Origin: Oscheius dolichura
Lineage: Eukaryota; Nematoda; Chromadorea; Rhabditida; Rhabditidae
Direction: 5' to 3'
Assembly (NCBI GenBank): GCA_932521035.1
Contig: OW051495.1
Span: forward strand, 7,564,001 to 7,628,000
DNA: 64,000 nucleotides
This document shows positions 48,044 to 60,300 of this stretch, piece by piece. Below the pieces are notes generated by a model. It worked only from the letters and a program-made list of their open reading frames with translations. It did not search any database and was not told where the DNA came from. Position 1 is the stretch's first letter; each line of letters starts with the position of its first letter. A program made the translations under genes and the position numbers.

Positions 48044-48966
48044 ATGGGTACTATTGCTCCTGTGATATTGGAAGAGCTTCAAGAAGAAAGCAGAAAATGG
48101 GTAAGTCTTAATTGTTATGGCTATTTGAGATCATATTTCTCCTTTTTCAGGAACAACGGCAAACTGAGGAGACTAAACACAAGGAAAAGCCGGAGAACAG
48201 CAACGGGACCCCTAAGGTTGGTTCAAAATAAGATTTTTATTATTTTTTACTCATTCATTCTTAATTTTAATGGATTTTCCATATCAGGAAGAGGAGAAAA
48301 GCGGGAAAACTCAAGAAAAATCAAAAGAAAATGGAAAAATTGACGAGGTAGGGCCATTTTTCCTTGATTTTGGACACTTTCATCCCATTTTCAAGTCATT
48401 TCGGTCCAAGAGGGGGCTATTTTTCGCCCATTGTTGGAATTTAGTCGAATTTTATATTTCTCGTTACAGTTTTTCATGCTGATTCTGCTGCTTCTTTTAA
48501 TTTTTGTAGAACATGTGAAAATAATGAGATATGGGGCGAAAACTGGGAATTGCGTCATTTCCGCGCCCTTTTCCCTCAAATAACAGTCCTTTCACCAAAG
48601 ATCGCCACTTTTGTTCCTCATGACTACCTTGTCTCCGACAGTCAAACACCTCGAAAACTACGTGATTTTATCTAGAAAAACATGAGGAAAATCGATCTTT
48701 AGTTTCCCAGTTAAGCCCATTTGTCCGTGTTGTTTTCAGGCTGACACTGCTGCAGTCAATAATAATAAGGGCAGTCCTGTTCCCGGAAGGAAAATAAACG
48801 GCAATGGGAAGGAGAAGGTACACTTCTTGGACTTTATTCTTTACTCTTTAATTAACAATAAAATGAGGAAGTTTAGAAACTAAGATGTGAGGAGGATCCG
48901 GAATGTATTGACTACGACTACCGGTATTCTAATGTGGAATTATCAGCTGCGGACTATGAAGACTAA
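48044..48966 (+). CDS. Small charged protein, five exons
   Basis: ATG at 48044 comes three bases after TTATTCCAG, a likely trans-splice acceptor. Exon products: MGTIAPVILEELQEESRKW; EQRQTEETKHKEKPENSNGT and PK; EEEKSGKTQEKSKENGKIDE; ADTAAVNNNKGSPVPGRKIN and GNGKEK; KLRCEEDPECIDYDYRYSNV and ELSAADYED. Every intron is phase 0. About 115 residues, highly charged, probably disordered apart from the acidic Tyr/Asp C-terminus. No family recognised and no signal peptide. Confidence 0.65.
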
Positions 48967-49140
48967 TCCCTGCGAGGGGGGCGAGCGCACAGATCCCAAT
49001 CAACGGCGCCCTCTCTTGCTTCCTTTCCACCGTCATTTTTACCCTACTTCCTGTTAACTTTTAATCTGGATACTGTAGTTGAATACGCTGTTAAATGAGC
49101 CCATGACTCCAAGAGTTCTCCTCCTGTTATCCTTATATCT

Positions 49141-52100
49141 TTATTCCTGTTTACATTCCTTCCTGGCCGTTTCTCCCTTTCCCTTTCCTAGAAAGTATTT
49201 CCAACATATTACGTTACATACTGTGATAAAACTTACGAAAGAGACCATTATACACAAATAAACATCTAAATTATAGTACTGTACAGTGTTATAATTCCTA
49301 GAATCGGGGGTTAGATGATGGAGATTATGACCAAATAGCAGTGCCAGGTCGACGTGACGGGTCAGAAGCTCTTGTGCACTGAAGGGGCGCGCTTTCAGTA
49401 TTTCTTGGGCACATTTCGCCCGTTCTTTTAGTTTTTCATCTTCCAACGCTTCTTCTATGGCCTTTTTGAAAGCTTTCTTATTGGAAAGACGAGTTTTTAT
49501 GAACATTTTTCCTAGAAAATGGGATATTATTGGAAGAAATATGGGGGAGAACGAACCGCAGCCGAATTTCTGAACCATTCGGGCATTTCTCATCTGATCG
49601 GCGAAGATGGGAACGGCTATTGTTGGAACACCGGCAGTGATGGATTCCAGGACACTGCCAGCTCCTCCGTGAGTTATAAAGAGGCCAATTTTGTTGGAAC
49701 CTGGAAATAAAGAGGTTATCTAGCCTCCAGAAAGAAGGATCTGCCCAGGAAGTACAGTAATCCAGCTCGTTTTATCTATTGTCCAAAATGGAGGCTATCG
49801 CTGAAACCTTGCGAGACTCGGATAACCAAATTTCCAATACAAAAACTGTTACCCGCGCTTGGCGCGCCTTTGCGGTCCCTAGTTTCCGTAACACCGCCGG
49901 CTCGTTTAACTTCCAAAGAAATGGGTCAGTGGTCAGGTTGATCCGGAGCCTATCTTGACCCTAATGCTTTCAACCCAAACAGGAGAAACAGGATTTACAA
50001 CTCCACTTCTTCCAGGAAGTTTGATTCAACTTCGACAAATGCCACTATGTGTTCCCTCTATAAACGGGAGCCGGGAAAGTTATTGAACTGGAAGAAGTGG
50101 AATAGTAAACAGGTCTTTTAATGTTTTCTTTAGTTTTCGGTTATTTCAAAGTGACCATTTTACATCATTTGTTCCGATATGTTTTTGAAAAACTAGCGCC
50201 ATTCTCCTTTGGCCTTATCAAGCAGACTTTCCTGAGGAGAGCCTTTAGGAACAGGGCACAGCGATCTTTTTTCAACCAAAATAGCCGAACTATTCATAAA
50301 AACCTACCCAATAAGTCGGCTTGAGGCGTCCATTTGGATAAATACAGATTAGGAACTCCTTTTCCTGTTCCATCCTCGGGATTCTCATATTTCCAGATAA
50401 ATGTGATATTGGGGAACCTGAAGACCATGATTGATTACTGTAAATAAAAACAAGGTCTACTCTTTAACAACCTCTACAATGCCTTGCTTCGACTTCACTG
50501 GCATGTGAACGGCGGGGGCTACTGTTCCAAAAGATATCAAGACGTTGACTTTTCTTCGATTCAAAACTTCTTCCCATTCTTTGGTCAATGGTGACGGTTT
50601 CTTCACTCCAATTCCGCCAATATCCACTATTTTATGGAGTGTCGGTCGGGGAAAATCGAGCCATGGATCGGAATTTACGAAAACGAAGGAGAAATTGGCT
50701 ACCATCTCCTAAAATCCCCCTTTGAGCTCAGATTTTTGAATTTTTACCCGGATAGATGGAGAATTTTCGAATTTCTGATCCATATATTTCTGTATTCCTT
50801 CCTGCATTCCTCTTTCGAAGAAGGTCGTAACAAATGAGTAGAAGAATTTAGCCATCCGGGAGAGAAACGACCCGTCGACGGGAGCAATCCCAAAAAGATC
50901 CGGGGCATCACCAGGAATCTGAGGCAGACCGAGTTGGGAAGCAGTAGTCTCGTAGATGGAACAAGTGTGGACTCCAAGACTGGTGGGAATACCCAATTGG
51001 TGTTGGAGAGCTGGAAATAGATATTTTGAAATGAGATAGTTGGGAAATTTACCAAAACCACTGTAGTCGAACATTTCATGGATGACGGCATCGAATTTTT
51101 GACTTCGGAACTCTTCTAGGAGGGCAGTATTGTTGAGGATATCTGGAAAAGTAAATCGAACAAGACCAGGAATGTCTAACAAGGAGAAATTTATCTACCT
51201 TTTTATCTAATGGCAAGTTTCGAAATGGAGGACGAGGAATGAGTACGAGTAATTGGCATAAGCAAGGACCCTGATTCAAACCCTGTTTTTTGGTGACTTT
51301 CTCCCAGTTGGTAGCAGAAACTCACCCCAGAGAAGCCTAAGATAACCAGGTAGCGATTCTAACAAGTAAGGGCTCGGCCCTCGATATCCCTGCACCCGTA
51401 AAGTCTCGGCAATACAAAGATATAAAGGTCTCACAGTTTTGTATCTGTTTTGAATAAAGATGATCCTCTTGCCGAGAGTTTACGGGTGCAGAGAATCGGA
51501 CTATTGAGGGCCGTGCAACTCTAAGGACAGAGGAGAGTTGTTAATCAGATGGGTCAGCGTTCTCACGGGTAGCACAAGTTCTGGTCCAGCGTGATCTTCC
51601 AGGGAAGGAGAAATCTTCCTATATGATTTTGGAGTATTGTGAGCAAATAGAAAGGGGTTGGGACCGTAATTTTGAAGTACTGTTTTTCCCCATTGACAGG
51701 TTTTTTGAAAGTGGTTCAATTTCTTCTGAACCTTGAAAAGAGAAAAGGAAAACTCACTGTCCAACGATGTGGTGAAGACCTTCTGCAATATTGGCACTAT
51801 CTGAAACATCTCCCTCTCTTTTCCTTCCTTCCTCTCCAAAACGTACAAAGATACTTCCAACTGGAATATAATTACTAGCGCTCCACATGGTTCCCCATGT
51901 TTCCGGGGTATGGGTCTCTTTCATTGCCTGTTTCAACTCTTTTGACGGTTCCAGGGTCACTACTCGGGCTTTTTGGCATCCTGTTCCGGGATAATCTGTC
52001 CTCATTATTGGTTGGAAGACGGTCTGAATTGTCCTATTCAAAAAAATAAAAAGAATATGAGGATACCACATCATGGCCGCTTTCTTGAATAGTATCGGCA

Positions 52101-52255
52101 ATTTTCCCCACTATATTCATGTGAGAATAGCCGAATTTCGGATTGAAGACCAAGATTTTTGCTGGAAGGCAAGGCTCCACCAGGAGAAGAACAAAAATCA
52201 AGAATTTCTAGAAAAATATTGCTGTAAACGGAAAGAAAAGATGAAGTTTACCATT
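49141..52255 (-). CDS. UDP-glucuronosyltransferase, complete
   Basis: Third UGT. The model begins with an ATG (52253-52255) followed at once by a 44-base intron; the next exon gives the signal peptide rest [16 protein letters not shown] and [15 protein letters not shown]. Further exons: about 52020-51850 ([19 protein letters not shown]), about 51808-51760, 51170-51053, 51010-50750, 50705-50457, 50412-50310, 49700-49560 ([14 protein letters not shown] and [10 protein letters not shown]) and 49510-49141, ending in a membrane span ([20 protein letters not shown]) and a Lys-rich tail. It is closer to the UGT at 3109-5658 than to unrelated UGTs in intron placement. The 51.18-51.76 kb intron holds palindromic element A2. 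Function from family only. Confidence 0.9.
51374..51515. mobile_element. Palindromic element family A, copy A2
   Basis: The inner arms TGCACCCGTAAAGTCTCGGC and GCCGAGAGTTTACGGGTGCA are inverted. A second outer pair, CGGCCCTCGATA and TATTGAGGGCCG, extends the palindrome. It lies in a UGT intron. Confidence 0.75.
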
Positions 52256-53320
52256 AGAATTGGGTCACGTCAAGTATTTATCAAATTTGGGGAGTCTAGA
52301 GGGACAAAAAAAGAGTTGTTTTAGATTGGGTTATCAGGAGGGCGGGCGGACAAAAATGAACTCGAGGGCAGGAAAAACAAGGCGAGGAAAATGGCAACAA
52401 GAACAATATTTTTGAATGAACCACGTCAAGAAGAAGAAAGGGATACTTTTGAACCGCTTGATCTCTGTGTTCCTTGTTGTTTGTGCACGTTTTTTGTGTT
52501 CTTTACGCGTGCAAAGAATGGGCCGTCTCTCGCCGGGATGAGCACAGAAGAACAGGATTTGAAACACAAATCCACACGTAAAATGAAATAGTCTTCGAGA
52601 AAAATGGAAACTAGGGAAAAATTGACAAAGAACAAAGATTTATAGCCGTTTTCAGAGCAGGGTCGGCCGTTTCAGAACATTTTGGTAATTTTACAGCCAA
52701 ATATTCCTGGATTCAACCACAGAAGATCACAAAACCGTTCCGGAAATGTCTTGCCATTGCTTTAGAATGGGCTGTACTTGCGCATAGCGTAAATTTCTTC
52801 CAGTTTTTCCTTCAAAAACACCTTTATTTCCCCTATATTTAATCCGTGCCAATGCCCAACTCCTTCTCTTTCTCACATGTGCTTTTTATTTATCTCCATA
52901 ATCCAATGTGTGTGGCATCAGAGCACCTCCAGGGGGAACTAGTCTTTGTGCTGGTCTCTCGGCGATTAGGTGTGGCGTGGTGGACACGCCGTGAAGCAGG
53001 TCGAAAAGTCTGTTTATCATAATCGAGACGGACGGAAAAAGGAGAGCCTGGGAACGATGGAGTTTCCGCTGTTTGATTCTGAAAAAAGGATGAGATCACT
53101 TCGAGACCACGTGAGGGATAGAATTTCCGATCTCGTCCTCCGTTTTTTTGGAAGGAGCATTTTGATCCCACCGATTTTTGGCTCTTTTCGTCCGGAGAGC
53201 ACAGATCTCTATTCCATAAAACCAGTGTTCCAACAGAAATAACATAAAAATCAGTACTAGAGCCTCTTGCCACGAAGAAGAGGAGTCTCACAGAATTCAA
53301 CGGTCAATTTCGGGTGCTCC

Positions 53321-53410
53321 TGCACCCATAAAGTCTCGGCAGCCGAAAGATAATGAAGCCTCCGCAAGCCTGGTTAAAAGGAATTTAGGCGCCGAGACTT
53401 TACGGGTGTG
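53321..53410. mobile_element. Palindromic element family A, copy A3
   Basis: Arms TGCACCCATAAAGTCTCGGC and GCCGAGACTTTACGGGTGTG are inverted around a loop of about 50 bases. Intergenic. Confidence 0.7.
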
Positions 53411-53888
53411 TGCGCGCATGAAACTGACCGCTGAATTGGGGGTTTGCTCTGATTTTCTTCCCTTTTTGAGGGATCACTTCTGCAATTGAATACAGCTTCC
53501 GATCCCCTGTATCTCTCCTAAGGTGTCCCCAAATTATTTCAGCTTGGATCCACCGCCACAATCGCCCGGGGGTGCGATGAACTGTCACGCGTTCGCGCCT
53601 TGTTGTCCTAATGATATCATACCGAGATCCTCACTATTCTTCTTCCCAAAGCTCATAAATTTATTTATTTACTGATTCACCATCAAAATAGCCAGGGGCC
53701 AGACAGGGGAGCCCCCTTCCGGTCTCGCTTACTCACCTCCCGGCCCTTAGGGTTCCGGAAGCATGCTTACGGATTACGCTAGAAGAACCGTGCGACAAGT
53801 GTCGCCGTAAACAAATAAAAATGGGCGGGGCGGGTCTCCGTCTGCCGTAGAATTGGAGGAGGAGGGATAGGGGGCCCGGAGGGGAGGC

Positions 53889-53895
53889 TATATAA
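53889..53895 (+). promoter_or_regulatory. TATA box of the Cys/Asn-rich gene
   Basis: TATATAA in a G+C-rich context (GGAGGCTATATAAGCCC), about 100 bases before the split start codon. Similar GGCTATTTAAG occurs at 60951 and TATAAAAG at 61788. Confidence 0.6.
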
Positions 53896-53994
53896 GCCCT
53901 GGAGTTGGCTGGAAAGTCAGGAGAACCCAGGGAGAACTCAAACAATAGCTCGTCATCGTTCCAAGACCCTATTGCCTCTTTCTTCTCTCTAAAA

Positions 53995-55387
53995 AGTACA
54001 GTAACCCAGTATTATTTCTTTTACTCTTCTTCTTTTTTTCAGTGCTTCGAGTAGCTTTCCCCCTTCTCCTCATTTTTGTAACGACCGCGTCGGGACAAAC
54101 CAAGCCGCCGCTCTCGACCACCACAGCTCCACAGCCACAGCAAACAGCCACAGCTAAAATTAAAGTTGTCTTCAATGCGGCTCCCAGTGTTAGTTTCTGA
54201 TCGCTTTATTTGAAAAAAGGCGATTTCCAGTCCTCAAACAGTGCTGCCCCCAGCCTGACAGTGAATTCAGCCCCTCTCGGCACTACAGTACAGTCAAACG
54301 TCATGGCAGCTCCACCAATTCAACTACAAGCGATTCCGGCTATTTCGGTAGGTCTTGCAATGATTTCAGCTTTGTGCTCTTTTTTCCAATTCATAATTTT
54401 GTGGTCCAACACACAGGAACCCTTATTCCACTACCCAGTCTCAAAATTGCCTGGAACCTCTAAAAAATCATATTTGCCTTGAAAAGACACCTGAAAATTA
54501 GTCAAGATCGCTCGGGGGTAAAGTTCCCATGGATATAATCACAGAAAATGAGTCCCTGATAATTTCAGACCAGTTGCTCCAATGGAAACTGCGGCTCCAG
54601 CTCTCAAATAGTTGCTGTGCCCTCGGTACGTCTCCTTCCTTTCCCAAATAGAGTCAATTCCTCTTTTAGACTGGCTGTACTTCTGGAAATTGCAATAATA
54701 ATGCTCCTATTGTTGTCTCCGCTCCTGTAAGTTGCTAAATTTCAAATAAACATAATAATCGAAACATTTTAGTCCTATTCTAATGGCTGCTACAATGGAA
54801 ACTGTAACAACAACTATAATGCTGCTCCTATCGTTATTCAATCTACTTCTGTGAGTATTAAGGAATTATTATCAGCTGAAAATACTGGTGAACATGATCA
54901 ATTCCACTTTAGAATGGCTGTTCCTATGGAAATTGTAATAACAATGCTCCAATCGTCATCCAATCCTCGTCAAACGGCTGTTATGGTTCCAATTGTGGAA
55001 GAGGACAACCTATCGTTATTCCAGTGAGTTTCATTAGAAAAATAAAATAAATGTATCCCTTTTTAGTCCTTTAACAATGGTTGCTATGGTAGCGGATGCG
55101 GTGGCTACAATAATTATTCTCCCCTCCTGACCACGATCCTCGGTTCTGGCTGTGGCTCATCCGGCTGTGGAGGTTATGGCTGTGGCTCTTCCGGCTGTAG
55201 TGGTTATGGTTGCGGTTCTACTGGCTGCAGGAGCTCTACAACCAATACCTTCTCTTCGTTCGGTGTTCCCGATCCAATCACCACAAATGGCAACTTCTTC
55301 CGGCCAAAAGTCCGCATCCCTATGAGATATGACAACGGCAATCCCGTCTTCAGCCTGAGAGGAGGATACAGCAGCTATGGTTTCTGA
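53995..55387 (+). CDS. Secreted Cys/Asn/Gly repeat protein with a split start codon
   Basis: No ATG opens the signal peptide. The first base A (53995) is the last base before a GTACAG intron, and TG (54043-54044) follows the TTTTTCAG acceptor; together they make the start of MLRVAFPLLLIFVTTASG. A Thr/Pro/Gln linker follows, then about one repeat per exon: TSCSNGNCGSSS, TGCTSGNCNNNAPIVV, SYSNGCYNGNCNNNYNAAP, NGCSYGNCNNNAPIVIQ with NGCYGSNCGRGQP. The last exon has GCGSSGCGGYGCGSSGCSGY and a longer C-terminus. All introns between repeats are phase 0. Probably a structural extracellular protein (cuticle, eggshell or gland secretion); that is inference. AATAAA at about 55517. Confidence 0.8.
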
Positions 55388-55780
55388 AGAAAATGATTAT
55401 AGCGGTCATTTATGGCCGTTTTATCGTAATAAGTATCATGTTTGTATATTATCGAAAAATATTGAAGATGGATACTCAGCTTGTTATATGTTTGTCTTTG
55501 TGTTCTATTATGCTCAATAAATATTGCTAATTGTGTGGTTGACCACTGCGTTCTTTTTCTCGTACGTTTCTTCCTAAATTATATGAAAAAAAGCAAATGA
55601 ATTTTTACATTTTATAAAGCATTTTCTCGCCTGCATCTATTCATCTTCTTGTTTACAGCATCTCCTTCATGTTTGTAAGGATAACATGCTTTTCCAGTTG
55701 TTTACATTGAAAAAATAAAAGCACTCTGCAATTAGAGAACATTTATCAATATCTTACAGAATAAGAAAAGTAAAAATCTT
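55388..55780. other. Gap between convergent genes
   Basis: A/T-rich, with the AATAAA of the preceding gene. No further feature. Confidence 0.5.
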
Positions 55781-57426
55781 TTAGAATCCGTATTTCTGTC
55801 GAGCCATCCGCTTGTTATTTTTGCTTGCTGCCCATTGATCTTGAAGAGCTTCATCTCGAGCAACAGCCTAAAGAAAAAAAAATGTAATATTCACAATAAA
55901 ATAAAGATCAAATGGCAAAAACGAAAAAAGAAACTTACCAATTTAGCCAAGTAGGTGATTTGATGCTTTTGTCGAGCCACTCTTTCAACGGTATCCTTTT
56001 TAGTTGGTAGCGATTGTACATCCCGAAGATAAGCAGCTTTAGTAACTCCTTTAAGCAACTCGGATTGAACATTAGAACCAAGAGCCTAAAATAATAAAGT
56101 AGAAACATTTTCAAGTAATAAAAATACCTTATCCACATTGAAATCAATAATACCGGCTGTAATTTCATTCAGCGTTCGTCGATCATTAACTTGCACTGTT
56201 TCATCTCTCGAAATAAGATTATAAGCTTGCTAAAAAGAACAGTAACAATATTATCAATATTAAAAAACAAACTTCGTCATTAATAGCCTTCGTAGGCCGC
56301 TGCGGCAGTTGACTCTGCTCGTCCACATAATTATACATCTGACTTGGATGCATTTCTTGTTGTTGTTGAGGCTTTTCTGGACCAAAATGACCTGGCCCAA
56401 TCCATGTAGCGGGCGCATCTGTATCAGTGTTCATTCGGATTGTTTTAGGCTGAAAATAATAATTTAGAAGACAATAAAATTATAAATATAAACATATTTC
56501 TATTGAGTAAAAGTAACGAACCTCGGGGGCGGAGTTGAGTCCAAAATAGTCGCCATCACTATCATCGTCGGAGTCCTCTTCAACAAGGTGGTTGGCATTT
56601 CTTTTGTTTGACATCGTAGATGTAGAAGGAGTTATTGTCGGCTTAGGAACACTTGTTGGCTTTGGCTGTGTCTAAAATCAGTTGTCAAATAACTTTTTAA
56701 AAAAATACACAAACCTTTTTGAGAGTAGAAGGTAAAAATAGCGACGACGTATCAGATGACCGCTGTCCAAATATACCTGATGACTTTGTCTTGGTTTTTG
56801 GAGCAGGCAGCATCGATAGAAGCGAAGACGTACCGCCACTGATAATAGGCCGTGAAGCCGCAGCTTTTGGAGCTTCCTAACGATTACAATAATCAGCAAA
56901 ACAATATTAAGAATTACCTCCTCTTCGTCAGAATCACTTTGTAATGCTTCAAGAGCACCAAAAGCTTGAATCTTAATTTTAGTGGCCGGCTTCTTTTTGA
57001 TTTCGCTTTGACGTTCGCCTTTATCTTCTTTCTTGCTCTTTTTATGTTTCTTGTCCTTTTTTTCTTTTTTATGAGCCTCAAAATTATAAATTATAAAAGG
57101 AAAACTATAAATATACTCTTTTCTCCAATTTTCTTTTATTCTTTGCGGCAAGTTGCTGCTCCCAGTCTCTTGGTTTTACTACTCCTTCCAATTCCTGTTC
57201 TTCAACTGCTTCAGGTTTGTGTACAGCTCCCGAAACAGATGGTAAATTTAGCGCCTTATGAGTCGGCTTTTCAGGTGATTGGTTTACTTCCTGGAATGTG
57301 AAGTTTATCAATAGAAAAAATATGAAAACAATAAGATAGGTTTTTACTCACCATATTAGCCTTTTGCCCTTCATTGTCATTATCTGAATCTGTTTCAGAA
57401 CCACTGCCATAGGCGACTAATGCCAT
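55781..57426 (-). CDS. PRCC homologue (proline-rich, splicing-associated nuclear protein)
   Basis: PRCC is a nuclear protein linked to pre-mRNA splicing and mitotic checkpoint control in animals. The start MALVAYGSGSETDSDNDNEG (57426) matches the family's MSLVAYxSSDE opening. The middle has a Lys-rich stretch (KKEKKDKKHKKSKKEDKGER) and Ser/Pro-rich exons. The C-terminus carries the diagnostic block: NEITAGIIDFN, then RQKHQITYLAKL, AVARDEALQDQWA, and the terminal RMARQKYGF. Stop TAA at 55781-55783. About eight exons with A/T-rich introns. Residues are well conserved at the C-terminus; confidence in the family is high. Confidence 0.88.
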
Positions 57427-57795
57427 TTCTGAAAAGGCTTTGTAAAAATAGGGAAAAGGAAATCAGCGAAGCATGGAAAAACATGGTCCACATTCGCATA
57501 AAAGCAAAAAGCTGCGCGGTTTTGAAAATGGAGATGCGAATGTGTGATGAGACCCGTAACAATTTCTCTTTACCAGAAAATGTATACATTTCATATCAAG
57601 GCTGCTTTGAAAGCTTATTTTTTGAAAAGAAATGCATTCAGAAATATATCACTGAATTTTTTCGAAGCTAATACAAAGTCGGCTACCACTGATAGGTTTA
57701 TTTACAATAAAGAACCGAATGCTGAGCAAAAAAAACTGACAAGCATAAAATGGCACATAAGCAAAATTTAGGTTACAATGTAAAAATGAATAGAA

Positions 57796-58395
57796 CTATT
57801 TGACAGGGGATCGCATGGCGATAATTCGGAGATCATAAGAGCCTAAGGAGAAAGCGGAGACATCGGCCTTATCGACGGTACTGACAATCGGGGATTTTCG
57901 TTTGAAGTAGGTAGCACAGCTGAAAATAAAGTAGGTAAATAAATTTTAAAAACAGGATATAAAACATATGCCTTTTACAAATGAGATCAATGACAAATAG
58001 TGAAAACAGGAGCTGATTAGGGCCAATTACAAGTGCTCACTTGATTGAAAAAAATGTCTCTTCCCTCACGTGTTCCATGATCTATATCTTCTGTGGGAAC
58101 CATTTTTGGTGCCGGTCCAATTCCGATACGCTGCGTTAGCGATAATATTCTAAAATCATCTTGTACATGACCAATAACAGAAAATAGTGGACCTCGATGC
58201 AAGCATATATTTTTTCTTCTTCTCAGAATTTCCACTATGTGCGGAGGTCACTTTACATCTCGGAGACATATCCTTGAAATTATATATTATCAAAATAAAA
58301 GCATGATTTAAAAGAAGGTAAGGAAATCTATAAAGACTTACTTTTAATACTGAATTGATTGATGCTTTGAACCGACGATGGAAGCTGTCGTCCAT
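57796..58395 (-). CDS. Small gene of unknown function upstream of PRCC
   Basis: ATG 58393-58395 opens MDDSFHRRFKASINSVLK. Next exons give DMSPRCKVTSAHSGNSEKKK, then SRILSLTQRIGIGPAPKMVP, then TEDIDHGTREGRDIFFNQ. The last exon (about 57918-57796) is open in a frame reading KRKSPIVSTVDKADVSAFSL and ends TAG at 57796, but this frame needs a phase-2 donor that I could not place. Using the GTGAGC donor, the product stops earlier. About 115-120 residues, basic, no signal peptide. It shares strand with the PRCC gene 370 bases away; an operon is possible. Confidence 0.55.
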
Positions 58396-60217
58396 AACTG
58401 AAATGTTCACTTGTACTAATTGAATCTACACGTTTAGAGTAAAATCAAGAACAGGAAAACTATGAAGACGGCAAAAAGTGGGGCTTTGAGGTTGGAAGAT
58501 CTCAAGAGCGCTTGCTTTTTTTGGCAGGGCACCCGCTATTTGGAATTTTCAAACATTGCAGCTATTTTTAGAGAAATGATTCACCCAAATGTTGTTTCCT
58601 TATTTTTCTTCTATCAAAACATCTTCATCTTTTTCTATAGCCACTAACAGTATATAAACATTGCAACGCAGTCCTTCTTTCGCACAAAACACTCGCTGAA
58701 AGTCATTTTATAAAGTTAATTCAAAAGAAATTCTGTTGTAAGCGCACAAAACCGTCTATAATATGATACTCGTCGCTCTCTGTCGTTCTGTGCCGCAACA
58801 TCAAGGTCATTTTCACAAAAACTGTAACAATTTTCCCGCGTCCCCCCATCAAATTCCATGCCTCTTTCTCTTTACTCTCTTCGTGCCTGCTCTCTCAGAG
58901 GCCAGTCAGTGTTCACATGCCCTCGTCTAAAGATAAGATGATTCCAAAACAGATCTTCTTCCCCCCAGGTAAATATTAGCTCGTGACTATTTTCTAACTC
59001 TCCCTTGATAAGGTAAGAAGGAGAGAGATTTAGTTGTTTTTGCTTCATATAGGCTTTAGTCGGGGAGAGGTGATAACAAAGTGGACGGAATTCGTATTAT
59101 TAAAATTTATGAGCTCGAGATAACAGCAACTTATTAGTTATTAGTCATTTTATTGCGCTGTGATTGTTATAATTGTTATGTGAGTAGGCAATCAAATTTA
59201 TTCGATTGCATAGCGCTTTGAGTCATTTTTAGTGTATTTTTTTAAATGTAAAACTCCCATTTGATTCCGTTTATTTCTTATAAAAAAGCCGTAATTATTA
59301 AATATTGTCCAATGAAAGATATGAGGTATGAGTTATGAGAAGAAACAAGGTAAAGTGGTACAAAGGTTATGTTTTCTACCAAGTCAGCACACGGAAGCCT
59401 CTAAAGAGAACAAAGAATGAGATTCATGGGAAGCATAGAGGGGCAAATAAAAGCATGGATATTTTTCTATCACGGCTCAAAAGCAGATCATTGAGCCAGT
59501 CGCCAGCGACAATTGTGTATGTGAGAGTGCGAACATCGGGCCGCGGGTTGATTTATCCTCTATTTTGTCATGATCATCCATCTTTCGTCTCTAATTTCCG
59601 ATTTCTACCTTCTTTTTGCATGGAAAATGAAAATGTACCTGCTTATTCAATAAAATATTGCAAAATTGACGATTAGAGGCAGTGGCTTCACTTTTTCAAT
59701 CTTGGAAGACTCCCAAAGCTAATTTTTAGAGTTGATTTTCATAGAAATGCATCGTTGTTTTATTAGAAGACTTGGAATTTTTAATTTTCCATTTCTTTGC
59801 GTTTAGAAGTGATTTTTGTTGGTGAGAACGTTTTTATTCAAGAAAACGTGGCATTCTATCAATTTATGGAGAATTTACAATTGTTAGCCAATATCTTCTC
59901 TTCCGAGAAAAGAAGCATCACCTGAAAAACGTTGTGTACGATGTCGAGTGCAGTACACACCTTCTTCTCATGTCCTTTTCCCTCTCCAGCTCAAAATGTA
60001 AATAGTCCCAGGCCAACGTGACTATTCACCTGCTGCTCCGACTATATCAGTCCGTCCCTCTTAAAATTCCCCTCGGAAAATTCCCTCACTTTTAACCAGA
60101 TAACAACAACATGACAAGTATGAACTCGAGACCAGAAAAACCTCGAAGGGTAGAGGAGAATACACTTTTGTATATTCGTTGAGCTTGGAGCGCCTTCTTT
60201 TGAGTTTGGCAGTGTAT

Positions 60218-60300
60218 GCGCACCCGTAAAATCTCGGCAGCCAAAATTTCTTTTGTGCAAGTAAGAAGGGCGTTTCGCTGCCGAGATTTTACGGGTGCAG
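60218..60300. mobile_element. Palindromic element family A, copy A4
   Basis: Arms CACCCGTAAAATCTCGGCAG and CTGCCGAGATTTTACGGGTG are perfect inverted copies around a loop of about 40 bases; this is the best-preserved copy. Confidence 0.8.

Larger units (their letters stand above)
52256..53994. other. Gap upstream of the Cys-rich gene
   Basis: 1.7 kb between divergent genes. It holds palindromic element A3 and the TATA promoter listed separately. The open frames here lack splice or family support. Confidence 0.5.
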
